DNA of 64,000 nt from Colletotrichum lupini (GCF_023278565.1 NC_064672.1:4030001-4094000), one strand, 5' to 3'. Counted from the first letter of the stretch, positions 1 through 12,013 are shown. The notes: generated by a model from the sequence alone, not told the origin. A program made the numbers and translations.

Positions 1-2135
1 TTAGTGTCCCAGCCGACAATTTGCGCCGAGCACACGCACATACACACATACATGAGAAGAGGTATCAGACGACGGTACGGACATGTAAAGGGCATTCGGA
101 GGTGATGGTCTTTGAACTGAGCGCCGCGCTGTGCGTTCCTCCAGAAATCCATCCTGGCCGCAGGCCACAGTACTACGTAAGAGAGACTGAGAGATTGTGT
201 GCTGGGACGCGACTTCGACTCGAGCTCGGTCGAGGGAGGGAATTGAGCCTGAACAATGTAACGGCAGCAGTGTCCCGAACCAAGACATTCCCTAATAATT
301 ATGCCAGGTTCCATGTTCTCTCATCTCAATCTTGTCAGGTCTCGTATTCGACAGTCGACGCTGGGAGCACATGGAGCCGAGAGCGAATCAGCAGGCTGCG
401 TATGTCAGGGCAAACATATTAGTACACCAAAAGTGATTAAACTGCTGATCCCTGGTGAAGCGCCGGGTGGCTGACTGAGTGCCCTTTCAAGTTTCCCACG
501 GATTCGTATCTCTCTCTCTCTCTAACATTGATCCCGAATAGTAACCTTCTAGAGAAGAAACGAGTTTACAGTTGTACTCTGATACACGGTTCACTGCTCT
601 TTACTTGACTTGCAGGTAGGTTTGTACTCGTGTCAAAAGATGAAGGTGGCCAGCTTCCATGTCTAATTATTGTACTACATATCAGTATGAACCTAAGGCA
701 AGGTACCTTGATGCATGAACTGCTAAAGAGCCTGCGGTGATTAAGGTCCCAGAAACGTCAAACATGATCAGCCACGCTGTCAATCTAACATAAGGTAACA
801 GAATCATCAGCCTGGACAGCTGTGGGGTGACATGAAATGTTGCAATTTCCTAACGACAACCCCTGCTTCAAATGTTTTTTATTGAGGTATGGATAACAGA
901 GGCGTATTTTAAGGGTCCTGGGCTGAGTGCCTGAAGCAGGGGGCCCTTTTTGCCGGGTCAGCACTCAGCTCCAGACTCCAGTGTAACCCAAGTCGCCAAA
1001 CCAAACAAAACCAAGCCGACCGCGGCTGTGAGAATCCCTGCAGGGGAACACTCCAGTCTCCAGCGTGCATGCCCTCCCGCTCTTGCCCTGCCTTAGCACA
1101 CCACTCAAGCTGCAGCTAGCGGTCCAAGGTCGCACTTCCCCGAGACCGGCCCTCGGCGGGGGGAACTTCGGGAGACGGATGGTTTGTTCCTTCCTGTGTT
1201 CCACTCCGTACCTACCTAGGTAGGTAAGCACGTAAGGTAGGTACCTGAGGTAGGTAGGTCCCAATCCACCCAGGTCGTTTCCTTCCGAGTCCCGTCGGTG
1301 CCATCCAGCGCCAAGCCCGGCGACCTTAACTTCGAATGTGGGGGAAGGAAGTAATCGCGGATCCCCGTTTCGTCAATGACAAGCACCTGCCATTGGATCT
1401 TTGCTCCAGGCCTTTGCTGTTGCACACTTGCATCTTCATCAACCTTACACTACCCTCGACCTTCACCACGCAGCTTCAGCAGATGACAACTGGCACAACA
1501 CACCGCCTCGGCCGTTTCAGCATCTCGTTGCATCCATGACACGCCCTCAAACCCGACTCTTCAACCTCGCTGTCCACGCCCGGACAACCGGGATCCCCAA
1601 GCTCCACTCGGAGGAAGCTTCAAGCTCCGGACCTGACCGCCGCCGTGACGTCAATTCTTGCCTTGTCCGTTCTCGCGGGCTACCTTACACACAATGTCTG
1701 CGCATTCGGAACCACAAGCGATCAAGCGCAGCGCAGCATTGGCTGGTGCCCGTAGCCTTGGTCGTTGTCCTCTTCAAAAGCTGTTTCTTGAACCTGACCA
1801 GGTTGTTCTCCTGACCAATGGTATGGACCACTTGCCTACGGACGGACCGGTGAAGGGAACCTGAATGAGAAGACAGCAAGAGCCAGGATAGCATTCTGTC
1901 CTGCTTCTAGCCGTCACTCTCTCAATCGATAGTATGCAAGCTGCCAAAATGTCAGCAACCTTGAGGCATTGGGTGCTTACTATTGGTCGTATGTCGCTCG
2001 CTTATCGTCTCTCTGCTGACGACTCTAGATCAATGCATCATACAAAGGAAATATGTGGGTGTTTGCGAACATTGTCATATTCTCATTCGTCATAACATAT
2101 GAACAGCTACCTGGTTATCGCTTCTCTCCATACAT
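1..2135. other. Intergenic DNA, no supported gene
   Basis: Only short overlapping reading frames occur here, none with a recognisable domain or good splice structure. The stretch holds a small TC microsatellite near 511-523 and a cluster of GGTA/TACC words near 1207-1260. It lies downstream (3') of the minus-strand DUF3712 gene, so it may contain that gene's 3'UTR near 2000-2135. A gene whose exons are mostly outside the window cannot be excluded. Confidence 0.6.
1207..1260. repeat. GGTA/TACC short-repeat cluster
   Basis: Tandem and inverted copies of the tetramer GGTA (reverse TACC) are packed into about 54 bases, including the self-complementary CCTAGG and GGTACC. The same word family recurs near 14571, 30310-30355, 42545-42565, 49160-49190, 49650-49720 and 54069. 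It is a simple-sequence feature of unknown role. Confidence 0.6.
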
Positions 2136-2959
2136 CTACAGCATCTGCGCAAATTGCGGCGATACCGAGAATTGGCAGTTGATAAACTTGATCGTATCGT
2201 TGCACCAGTTGGCCTCCTTTGTTCCGGTGCCGACCATTCTTGCCTTGTCCGATGCCTTGGCGCCCTTCTTAAGCGTGCCCTGCAATGTGCTCTCGAAATC
2301 GCCCTTCACAATTGTAAGGTCTCCCTCCAGCTCTGCCAGCACCTCGCCGCTTTCGCTTCGGAGCTCGAACTTGCTTATGCCGTGGTTGATCTCCAACGGG
2401 CTGGGGTTGTACACCTTCATGGTGTTGACGAAACCACCGCCACGCTCCGCAGAGTTGACCTGCGCGATCTTGGGGCCGCCCATGCCGACGATGGGCACAT
2501 CCTTTGCGTATTTGACCTTGGCCGACAGGCCGAGCGCCTTGATTGTGCAGTCGCCGTTGTCAAGTCGCAACACCAAGCTCTCGTCGCACATGATGGCTTT
2601 GACGAACGCCATGAAGGCGTTGCGGTCGAGGATCTTGATGAGCTGGTCCTTGACGACAACCTCCGTACCGCCAGACTTGGTCTTGACTTCCGGAAGATCC
2701 AGCTTGCCAAAGCAGCCGCCGTTAAACATCATGTCGACGGTCATCGGTGCCATTGTCGCGCCCATGGGTCCCGTGCCTGTGACCCTGCTCACGATTCCCA
2801 TGACAAAAGTGCTGTAATTCGCACAGCAGTCAGATCATGTCACAGAATGCCACCAATTGCATGCGCAGGAATGACTTACTCAGCCGTGGGCTGCGAGATC
2901 TTGATGTGCTCCACCTCCAGCTTGGAGCGGTTGAGAATGGCCTGGGTGATGGCGTCCAT
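2136..2959 (-). CDS. DUF3712-like protein
   Basis: Two exons on the minus strand, 2880-2959 and 2136-2811, join across a 68-nt GT..AG intron with a split Asp codon and give 251 residues. The start MDAITQAILNRSKLEVEHI is the first ATG, just upstream of the intron. The protein is a mostly beta-type sequence with repeated short Gly/Asn turns (for example MGIVSRVTGTG, VPIVGMGGPKI, NPSPLEINHGISKFEL), which resembles the fungal DUF3712/LEA-like family often found at membranes or the vacuole. I see no clear transmembrane helix or signal peptide, although many DUF3712 proteins have an N-terminal membrane helix. Family assignment is from overall pattern and is moderate. The molecular function is unknown. 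Confidence 0.72.
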
Positions 2960-4398
2960 TTTGGCTAGTGTGCTGATTTGTGGAAGCGCTAGAGGAGTGG
3001 TGACGTTCAGTAAGCTGGTTTGGGTTTTGTTGTAAGTGAGATTTGGTTATTGCAGTTGAAGTTGATTGATGAGTTGATAGGAAAAGCGAGGTGAGGAGCA
3101 TTGGGTTTTATACACGCTCGCCATCTCGTCCAATATCCTGGTCATCACAACCCAGATACGGCCTCACTGTCGTCACAACGAACACATGCAGCTTGAGCTG
3201 CCATGCCATGTGCTATTGAGCTGCCACAACTGCCTCGGAACCTGAGTCTCGTCTCCAACAGAACCCACCGCCACAACACAGTTCGCATAGCTCTTCGCAT
3301 AGCTTGCTACCCTGCCACACCCCGTCCAAAACTTGACAAGGCCTCAGGGGGTTTAGAACGGCCAGTCCATCAGACGAAGAATGGTTGCTATTCGGTGAGC
3401 CCAACACTTCGGATAACACCCCTGCGTGTATGACAGATCGATCAACCCACCGATCCTCCTCTACCTGGAGTCTTGTCCCCCCTCCTCAAAACGGCAATTC
3501 CCTGTGCGGTGAAACACCAATGGAGTGCGAGGGTTTTCATCACAGCTCAGAAGCAGGAGCCAGCTCACGCACACAACGCAACGCACCCGCACCCGCATTC
3601 GCACAGCTCTTTTCGACGGCGGATCCCGCAATGCGAGTGAATGCTTCTTATTTGGTTTCCATTTCGCTTGGACGTCCCGTTTCGGGAAGCATTGAGCGCT
3701 TACCTGCCCTTCTATCCCCCCCACCTTCAACTCAAAAGAAATAGTGGAAGAGAGTCCGGGGACGAGACCCGCGCCGGGCTGGCGGCACGTAGAGTCTCAG
3801 TCTCAGCCTCAGCTCTTTCTCTCTCTCTATCTCGCATACTTGACTTTATTCTTTCCCGACCCGCATGTGTCAGCGACGCAACATCTGCCAGCCAGATCCC
3901 TTTCTTTTGTCACGTTCCAGAAAGTACTCGAACCTAAGTGGATAAAGAGGGCGCTGTGAACACTGCCCACCTCGCAGATACCTCCCCGAGGCTGACTCGA
4001 AATGTTTACGTTGGGGGAAAAGGAGTCAGCCAAGAGGGTTAAAACACGTTTTGCAGATTAATGCTCGAAAGCTGCTAATGCGGGGAGTGGGTAAAGCATC
4101 AATCTCGGTACGCAACGTTGGGAAGAAAGAAGGTGAAGTTTGGCATGTGCTCTAGCCTTTTCACCGAGGGACGTTTGGTGTGGAGGTGAACGAGAAGAAG
4201 GTGCGGGATGTTTACTGATTGGCGATGCGTTACCCGGCAGTCGTAAACTCAACCCTCTTTTTAGTAAGGATGTGGTTGTATCGCGAGGGCGGGGGAAGGG
4301 GGGGGGGGGGGGGGGGGGGGGGGAGGTGGGGGGGGGGGGGGGGGTGGTGTGTTTGGGGAGGGCTGAGAGAGGACAGGACGTTTTTGTTGTGGGGGGGT

Positions 4399-4446
<48 letters not shown>

Positions 4447-5216
4447 GGATGAATTTGCCCAGCTAATGTAAAGGAAGTGCGGAGAGGCAGCGAGGTTACG
4501 AATGAGAAGAAATGGGAATAGGCTTCGGTCCCATGTGCGTCGGATGAATGATGCGGAGTAAAGACTGCGTAGATCATCTTTGGTAAGGTAGGTCTTGCTC
4601 GGGAAATCGAGATGAGAAGGAATAATTTGGGCCTGCGTAAACCAAAACATTCCAGTCCAAGGCACACGCATACGTTTCCGGACTCAGGTCTGGAATCGAA
4701 CGGTAACTCGTGGTGATTCATCGCTCTCTTATTGTCGAGCCGGAAAACTGGGTAAGGAACAAGACTAACAGAACAAGAACAAGTTTCTCTCTGTCCCTCA
4801 AACCCATTGAGGGTGCCTTTTTTCTTTTTTTGGTTTCACGGATTCACTCACCTCTCAAAACTCCGCAACCGCCGAGCCGCCCTACGCTAACCTCAACCAA
4901 TTCCTCAACCACCGGATCCCAAAGTCGTCATCAAAGTAATCAATCATTCAAACAACACCTCTTGTGCGCCGCCGACCACTTTTTTCTCAAGTTCACTACT
5001 CGCCAACCGCCGTCTTTCCCTACAGCCGTCCCACCAGCTTCTGGCTCCGATCCGATGCTTGTCTAAGTAACGAAATGAGATGAGCCAAGCAGACACTTTT
5101 TGTTTTTAAACAACAACGAACAGTCAAAGACAACTTCATACTCGGGGAGAGAGTGACTAAAGGGGAGAGAGAAACCAGTCTGTTCTGTCATGCTTGCGTT
5201 GCGGCACAGAGAGCCC
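2960..5216. other. Intergenic, with poly-G tracts
   Basis: The left part is the promoter of the DUF3712-like gene, and the right end is the 3' flank of the polyol dehydrogenase. The apparent proline- and glycine-rich reading frames near 4140-4721 come only from the poly-G runs. No gene supported. Confidence 0.6.
4298..4445 (+). repeat. Interrupted poly-G tract
   Basis: Runs of 26 G (4298-4323), 17 G (4328-4344) and 47 G (4399-4445) are separated by short spacers, with a further 7 G at 4391-4397. It lies in non-coding DNA between two convergently placed gene flanks. Such a tract could form G-quadruplexes, but homopolymer length is also a common sequencing or assembly error, so exact run lengths should not be trusted. 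Confidence 0.9.
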
Positions 5217-6882
5217 TTACACTCCAGTAGCGTCATCGAAAACAATCGCGGCCTTGATGGCGCTCTTGTTCTTGATGGACTCGAGAGCCTCGCCGAACTG
5301 CTCCAGCTTGAACGTCTTGTTGACGATACCCTTGGTCTTGACCTTGCCCGAGTCAAGGTAGTCAATGGTGGCGGCTGCGCGAGTGTTAGTATGATTGGGC
5401 TGGAGTGCCTACTCAAGCAGTAGGTACAGAGTTTTTCGAAGATTGATACGTACGGAACATGTAGGTCTCGGAGAAGGAGCCGAGGATTGTGATCTCGTCA
5501 CCGAAAATCTTGGAGGGGGGCCATGATACACGAGCAGAGCTGCTGTAGACACTATTTTTTGACACATCAGCAACCATGTACGCTAAAACGGCGCTTTGCT
5601 ACCTTACCCGTAGACGACGAGCTTGCCACCGCGGCGGACGTAGTTGATGGCATCCTCGAGAATCTTGACGGAACCGGTAGCCTCAACGACGACGTCAAAG
5701 CCGTACGGGTGATCCTTCTGGAGCTGGGTGAACTGGACCTGGGGATCGGAGCGGGACAGCTCAATGTAGTTATCGGCAGCATCCAAGCTGCGAGCGAGGT
5801 CCATCTTCAGACCTTGAGGGGCCGCGATGGTGACATTGCAACCACCGTTGTGGCGCATGAGTTGAGCAAGCATCTATATCGTGGTGCATCGATCAGTCAT
5901 TGGCGCACAGGGTGCAGGGTGTAATATCCCGGCCGAAGTGAACTCACAAGACCGGTGGGGCCGGCGCCGAACATGAGGACGCTTGATCCGAGGCGGGGCC
6001 GAATCTTGTCCAGACCGTGGCAGGCGCAGGAGGCGGGCTCGAGAAGAGTGGCATCGACATCGTTAAGGTTGTGGATCTTGAAGACCTTGCCGGCAGGGTA
6101 CGCGCAGTACTCGGCGAAACCACCGTTCATTGTGACACCGTGAGCCTCAAACTGCAAAAAAGGTATTACTTCAATATCCGTCCATATAAGTGGTTAAGTG
6201 GGGTCGGGCATACGTGCTCGCAGAGCAAAAGCTCTCCACGTCGGCAGTAGAAGCACTCATTGCAGAGCTCGCTGTTGTCGGCAGCAACACGGTCGCCAAC
6301 CTTGAAGTCCTTCACTTTCTGTGCTTTCATGTTAGCAGTCATTCCGTCAGAAGTTGTGGACAATAGCTTTGCTTACAGGTCCAACGGCGGCAACGACACC
6401 AACAGTCTCATGGCCAGGAATCAAGGGGAACTTTGCAATGAACTCTCCCTCGTGAATGTGCTATAAGTGATATTAGCTACGTTGCTCGAGGCATGACTGG
6501 AGACCGTGAGGTTCGGGAGGTTTTACCAAGTCTGTGGCGTCCGGGTCAGTCGTACAGATCAATGCAAAAGATCACTCTCGACTTGCACAGCGTATGCAAT
6601 GGTACACGAGAGACGACAGTTCACTCACCAGTACCACAAACACCACAAGCTCTAACTTTGACCAGAACATCGTTCTCCCGAAGCTCTGGAAGGGGGACTT
6701 GGACAATTGACCAATCCTCGGGCTTCTCGTAGCTGGATGAGGGGTCAGCTTAGCGCCAATGGAGGGGTAGATCGTCCAGCGACCAAAGTTGCGTGAACTG
6801 CCACGCTGACCCGATGATTATTCATAGTTGAGAAAGGGGGGCCATACCGGAGAGCCTTCATCTGCTTGGGAAGGTTCGACAT
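5217..6882 (-). CDS. Zinc polyol (D-arabinitol-type) dehydrogenase
   Basis: Nine exons on the minus strand: 6848-6882, 6629-6732, 6527-6531, 6377-6460, 6214-6318, 5948-6151, 5608-5873, 5454-5551, 5217-5374. They total 1059 nt and 352 residues, normal for a medium-chain dehydrogenase/reductase. Catalytic zinc ligands are Cys44 (GVCGTD), His65-Glu66 (PGHE) and Glu149 (LLEP). The structural zinc lobe has Cys95, Cys98, Cys101 and Cys109 in the classic spacing. The Rossmann motif GAGPTG is at 173-178. The enzyme should oxidise a sugar alcohol with NAD(P)+ in the cytosol; overall similarity is to fungal D-arabinitol dehydrogenases, while sorbitol or L-arabinitol substrates remain possible. The third exon is only 5 nt and is needed to encode Asp-Leu of GTDLHIHEG. 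A very high intron number for a gene of this size is notable. Confidence 0.9.
6527..6531 (-). other. 5-nt microexon of polyol dehydrogenase
   Basis: On the minus strand the five bases ACTTG sit between a CCACAG acceptor (6532-6537) and a GTAAAA donor (6521-6526). Flanking exons end in ...GGTACTG and begin CACATTCACGAG. Only with these five bases does the frame stay open and give the conserved zinc-dehydrogenase stretch GTDLHIHEG; skipping them would shift the frame. The flanking introns are 97 nt (6532-6628) and 66 nt (6461-6526). Confidence 0.88.
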
Positions 6883-9697
6883 GTTGAAAGGTTTTTGACT
6901 TGTGCTCTGATGAAGATAGGTGTGCTATCGTATCTTGATGCTCAGTTAGCGGATGTTAAGAGAATAAATGACGTTCAGCCTGTGTTATAGGGGGAGCAGA
7001 GAAACGACGGCAGCTAACAACGTACACGTGAGACTCACTGGAGGACAGGCGAGGTGAGGGGAAGCTTGATTTGGTGCTTCTATGTGAAGCTCCAAGAGGT
7101 GGAATGGGTAGCTTTATATAAGGCCTCCTTCGAGCAGCGCGGGGAATGGGCGCATCTTGGGACGGAGATGGGACCAGGGTCCAAAGCGTTGTTGGCTGGC
7201 GTGTCTGAGGTCAGGGTACTTACATCTAAATCCTCCCTTAGACTCGCATTGTACGCTCAAATCGGCGAGCTTCGATGGCTACACCAAGCTCATGTACCTA
7301 TTCATTCGTGTGGTGCCATCTGGCATGTTGGCGTAGGTAGCTGCATCCCGCGTCCGCAGACGCATCCTCGACCACATCGACGCGCCACTCGGCCAACAAA
7401 TGATGGTACATACACGAGACGGCATCCCACGCCTCGAGAAAGACCCCAGCCTGGCCTGGCCAAACATTGATCGGTGAGGATGAAAAGCACCTGAGAAAGA
7501 CCGGAGCTGTTGGCAGACCACAGAGCTGAGCAAAGTCTAAACCCCCCTGTCCGTCCAAAAATTGCCCCGCCCCCAGACTTTCAGCGGAGTTATTGCTGCA
7601 AACCTGGCGTCATCACGCAGGGCAGGGCTGCCACCAGCAACCAGATTTCCAAGCGCGGGAAAGTCGGGAGACAATGGCTCTAGGAATAATCGAAAAGCAG
7701 GAGAAGAATCGAAGTGTGAGGGGGGGCAAGGCCATGACAACACGTCTACGAACGAGCTTCCAACAATCGCCAGACAGTCCAGCTGTCTAGCTCATCCCAT
7801 TGAACGGGGTCGAGACACTATCATCGAGCCACTCAGCGAAGCGAGAGCTAGCGAGCTGCATCCAAATTGGAGAGCGGGGAGTGTGCAAGAAGTCCTGGTC
7901 TCGAATTGTAAGTGTGTAAACCAGACAGTGACAACACCACTTCCACCATCAACAACACCATCTCTTCTTTTCTTTCCCTCCAGGAGGTCCACTTGGACAC
8001 CGCCGCAGTGCTTATCTTGCACATCCGGTACTCTTCCCCTGGCACACTACCTCAACAAAACATTCCCAAAAGCCGGGCCAAGGAGAGTGGGAGCGTGGTA
8101 ACACCCCATGGCACATGACATGAACTTACCGTAGTCTACTCGTCTCGACCTTGCCCGGCGTACAGGTTCCTGCTGATAGGTATGCGCGCCCGCGATTCTC
8201 TCTCCACGCGCTATCCTTGGAGTGCCCCCCCTTCGCCGGTTGTTCCCCGGTTTGCTGGCCTTGTAGCGCCAGCCCTTGGCGTGGAGACGCTGCCTCCACA
8301 TGCAGTTGACTTACGTACCGGGTTGGTGCGAAGATAGTAGGATGGGTCGTTGGATGCTCTGATATGATTCTGAGTCTCTGTCACCCTGAAGTTGGGCTTG
8401 ATTTGCGTTTGGTGGCTCATAGCTTAATCGTGTCTCTGATTATTGACCTGCACCACAAGGTGCTGGGGCATGATAAGATGTCCGTCTTTGCTCGCGCGGC
8501 TAGCGTTGAGACGACGTTCTTGCAGCTCCCGAGATTAGAAGATGTTCTGCCGCTGATGGTGTGGTGAAGCTGTGTGTAAATGAGATCGGGTTGGGTTAGA
8601 CAAGACATCGATTGGGTGAGGTGACTTTCATGGCAAGTACTCATGCCCAGGACCTTCTCTTCCTTTCTCATACCACGGCTCGGGGATATCGAGGTAACCG
8701 CGTCCGGAAGCTGGCACAGGTGCAGAAAGTAGGCCAGGTGCGTAGGAGTGAGGGGGAGGGGGGATGAACCCTACCCTCTTCCTGAACGAGCAATGGCACC
8801 CAAAGGCAGGGCAAGACGTTGAGGAAGGCGTCCTGGTCTCTTCTAAGCCAATGCAACACATCTCACTTGCTGAGACAAAGACGCACAACCAGATAGCATT
8901 TACAAAAGTGTGGAGAGGGTGCTTGAGTTCCGACCTTACGCGGGGGGGGGGGGGGCACAATACAGACTCTCGCCCATTCGGCGTCCAGAAACCTTGCAGT
9001 CATGAGATTTACGCAGTCACCGCCACTTCTCAACGACCCTACTTACCCGCCTCGGGATTCCTTCAACTGGCTATCCCGTTCAACTTTTGAGGCTATCACG
9101 CATATTCGCTAAGGCAAGGGAACATCGCGCATTGCTTCTTTGCACAGAAGGGGCTGCGGCGCCACAGGTAAAGCGCATTCATGTCTGGAACCATACGTTA
9201 TTCGTGCGAAGCCTGCTGAAGCTATCCTACGTGCGTCGGCGCTTACCCCAGGCTCTCAACATTCCTTCATAGACGGACCCCTTTCTCGTCCATCCTCGAC
9301 TTGAGAAATGCTTTGCGCATGTTCTCATTTCTTTTTCTCATCTTTGCCTGCCCTCGACATGCAGAAGGGGTCTTGAACGTGGCCTCTCGCAACTTCAGCA
9401 CCACCCCACGTGCTAGCCGGCAGACACTGCTTGCTCATCACAGCGTGGTAAGAAGGACAAAAGGACGTTTCACAGTTTGGAGGAAACGGCACAAAGCCGC
9501 AGGCTGCAATTCATGACCTTTTGATGCAAACGATTTCCGAGGATCTAACCTCCAAACTCCCACGATGTTTCCCCCGTTGTCTGTGACGTTAACAGACGCG
9601 CGACTGTTCCGGCCATCCACTTTTTAGAGTACATGTCGGTGCCTTTTTGTTTCTGCCAATGCGTCTCGAGAGTAAAAGCCGATAGGAAAGAATCCTC
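6883..9697. other. Intergenic, no supported gene
   Basis: The left end is the promoter side of the polyol dehydrogenase and the right end is the 3' flank of the eS10 gene. A run of 14 G is at 8942-8955. Several frames of 60-180 codons occur (for example 7562-8101) but they overlap on both strands, lack recognisable motifs and show no exon structure, so I call none. Confidence 0.55.
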
Positions 9698-10359
9698 TTA
9701 CGAGGGGGGAGCGGCGCCACGGCCACGGCCAAAGCCACCACGGCTATAACATGTGTTAGCAAAAAGACGTTCCAACCCTTGCTGTGCGCAGTATCGACAT
9801 GTGCGCAAAGCATTCGGGGGTTGAGGCTCACAATTGGGGCTCGAATCCACCAGGGGCACCACCCTCCTTGCCGCCCTCGCCAGCATCACGGCGGCGGTAG
9901 CCACCCTCACGGTCACCACGGTCACCTCCACGGCCACGGCCGCCGAAGGGTCTTCTCTCGCGCTCGCCCTCGCCGAGCATGCCGCGGGGGGGAGCGTGGG
10001 AGCGCTGCTGCTTGATGTGGGTGGCGGGGACAATCTCGGCGGGAAGGTGAAGCCACTCGCGGAGGTAGTCGAGACCCTCGGGGGTCAGGGTGTAGTAGTA
10101 GTACTGCCACGAGAACTGGGTCTTGACATAGCCGCGGGAGGTGAGCGACTGGCAGGCCTTGACGACGAACAGGTTCTTGGTGTCGATGTCGGGGTGCTTG
10201 GGGAGGTTGAAGTCCTTCTTCGCGACGAGGACACCCTCACGGAAGAGGTACTGTAATTTTCGTCGTCAGCAATCGCTATCCTCCCAATTTTTCAGCACGT
10301 CTGAAAATTGTAAATCTAACCTCGTGGATCTTCTTGCGGTCGGCCTTGGGGATCAACAT
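9698..10359 (-). CDS. RPS10: 40S ribosomal protein eS10
   Basis: Three minus-strand exons, 10321-10359, 9832-10250 and 9698-9743, encode 167 residues, the usual size of fungal eS10. The N-terminus [13 protein letters not shown] continues into [14 protein letters not shown], the winged-helix S10/plectin domain (roughly residues 3-98, with the run [19 protein letters not shown]). The tail from about residue 105 is rich in Arg and Gly ([14 protein letters not shown]), as in other eS10 proteins, and the last exon supplies [13 protein letters not shown]. Intron 1 (70 nt) falls after codon 13, a position common in ribosomal genes, and intron 2 (88 nt) lies near the 3' end. The first donor is GTTAGA, slightly off consensus. 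It is a component of the small ribosomal subunit head. The gene is divergent from SDE2. Confidence 0.96.
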
Positions 10360-10806
10360 CGTGGCGGTTGTCGTGGTCGCTGCTGGTCTATGAGTGGGAT
10401 GTCTGATCGAGCGCTGTCGAGAACTAACAAAAAGTTTCGAAATTCGTCGTGGGAAGGTAGAATAGCCTAGTGGGCGTCAACCCTACGCGGAACGGACGAA
10501 GTGTGGGGCGCTCTAATGGCGCACAGAGTCATCACGTGTAGATAACGCCTAGCGATAAGTCAATGTATCCTCAAGACCCGCCACACTTCCTCAGGGTGCT
10601 GCGCCTCACCCTGTAGCTAGGTATCTGCGATAAGCCGCGCCCATCTCATAATTCATCGTTGTAACCAAACACTGAACATTTGCCTGCCACTTCGCGTCCT
10701 TATCCCGCCTCGTCATCGTCACTTGCACATCGACTTATTATTGCGTCGGCGCAAATCAAGAAATCAAATTCTTCGGCTACGGACATAAAGCATTTCCGAC
10801 TTCAAA
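10360..10806. promoter_or_regulatory. Divergent promoter region, eS10 / SDE2
   Basis: These 447 bases separate the ATG of eS10 (minus) from the ATG of SDE2 (plus), so both 5'UTRs and core promoters must fit here. I see no clear TATA box at either end. A shared regulatory site is inference from the arrangement only. Confidence 0.6.
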
Positions 10807-11664
10807 ATGGCTGTCAAAAACGTCAACGTATTCATCAGCACCTTTGCTGGGTTGGGCCTACCATCGACACTGGTGCTCCCTGTTTCCTCGACGACGACCC
10901 TATGCGACTTGCGACAACAGCTTGACGAGCGACTGCCCGCCACAGATAACCGCCTTATCCTGACGACCGTCTCCAACAAAGAGCTGTCAGCTTCGTCTAC
11001 CAAACCAGTGTCTGATCTTCTATCATCCATCGATGATGACTTTGTTTCTTTGCGACTTTCAGTACCGCTTTGCGGTGGCAAGGGTGGTTTTGGGTCCCAG
11101 CTTCGAGCCGCTGGTGGTCGCATGTCCTCAAAGAAGAAGCGAAATCAGGGAGATGCCAACAACTCAAGCCGAAACCTTGACGGTAGACGTTTGCGGACCG
11201 TCACCGAGGCCAAGGCTCTGGCGGAGTACCTCGCCATCAAGCCAGAGATGGAGAAGAAGGAGAAAGAGAAGCGTCGCGAAAGATGGGAGCAGATCGTTGA
11301 GCTTGCAGAGAAACGCGAGGACGAGATCAAGAACGGCAGCAAGGGTCGCCTCGACGGAAAGTGGGTTGAGGACAAAGAAGAGTCTAACGAGAGAACCCGC
11401 GAAGCGGTACTTGCTGCCATGAAAGCCGGGAAGTATAAGGACAATCTTCTCGGTACTTCGCAAGGATCGACAGGATCAGAGGAGACGGAGGAGGAAATGA
11501 GTGAGGATGAGGGTGATGAGGAAGTTGGCAGTTCGAAAGAGTCAACACCGCCATCGGAACCGGCAAAGGCGCCCAAGGATAAGCCGAGAACGTTCTTTGG
11601 ATTCGATGAGGACGATGAGTTTATGAGTTCTGATGAGGATGAAGTCAAGAGCAAGAAGAAGTGA
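10807..11664 (+). CDS. SDE2: SDE2 splicing/genome-maintenance protein
   Basis: Single exon, 285 residues. An N-terminal ubiquitin-like fold (about 4-91) ends at Gly90-Gly91 followed by Lys92-Gly-Gly-Phe-Gly-Ser, the GG~KGG cleavage signature of Sde2. In this family a deubiquitinase cuts after GG and the new N-terminal Lys makes the C-terminal part active and short-lived. The sequence after the cut ([20 protein letters not shown]) and the [19 protein letters not shown] helix match the Sde2 domain, and a basic/acidic helix (145-210) and an acidic Ser-rich tail ending in Lys follow. In fission yeast Sde2 joins the spliceosome and helps excise a subset of introns; in mammals it also acts at replication forks. 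It lies convergent to COX12 and divergent from eS10. Assignment is strong on the cleavage motif. Confidence 0.93.
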   Translation: MAVKNVNVFISTFAGLGLPSTLVLPVSSTTTLCDLRQQLDERLPATDNRLILTTVSNKELSASSTKPVSDLLSSIDDDFVSLRLSVPLCGGKGGFGSQLRAAGGRMSSKKKRNQGDANNSSRNLDGRRLRTVTEAKALAEYLAIKPEMEKKEKEKRRERWEQIVELAEKREDEIKNGSKGRLDGKWVEDKEESNERTREAVLAAMKAGKYKDNLLGTSQGSTGSEETEEEMSEDEGDEEVGSSKESTPPSEPAKAPKDKPRTFFGFDEDDEFMSSDEDEVKSKKK

Positions 11665-12013
11665 GCTGACGAGTCGCATCGCTTCTCATCGCCTCTTCAC
11701 TTCTTTGCTTCTTCTACCATCTTCATCACACTGCTTAGCTTGCGTAAGAATTATAACGGCAAAGGGGAGCGCACGGAGTTTCTGGTCAGCGGGGTTAAAG
11801 GAACGGTATCAAGGTTCAAGTTTTTGTACAAATGATCAAATGGGCGGACACTACAGATAGTTTTCACGAAATCATATTCGGCGCCCTGGAGCGTCATCAG
11901 CGTCATCGCACGACACGTCCTCCAATGCTCTATTTGAGGTCTCGATCCATCTTGAAGTAATACAGTCGCCCGGCTCCTCCGTCTAACCTGCTCACAACAG
12001 AGTCCAAATTTGC
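11665..12013. other. Convergent 3' flanks of SDE2 and COX12
   Basis: A 349-base spacer between two convergent stop codons. It should hold both 3'UTRs and polyadenylation signals. No further gene seen. Confidence 0.65.

Noticed and set aside
2154..3035. 293-codon plus-strand frame
   Set aside because: Antisense shadow of the DUF3712-like gene, whose intron and frame fit much better.
4230..4721. Proline-rich minus-strand frame
   Set aside because: Nearly all its coding signal is the poly-G tract read as proline; no start context, domain or exon support.
7562..8101. 179-codon plus-strand frame
   Set aside because: No recognisable domain, overlapped by several frames on both strands and without splice-supported neighbours.
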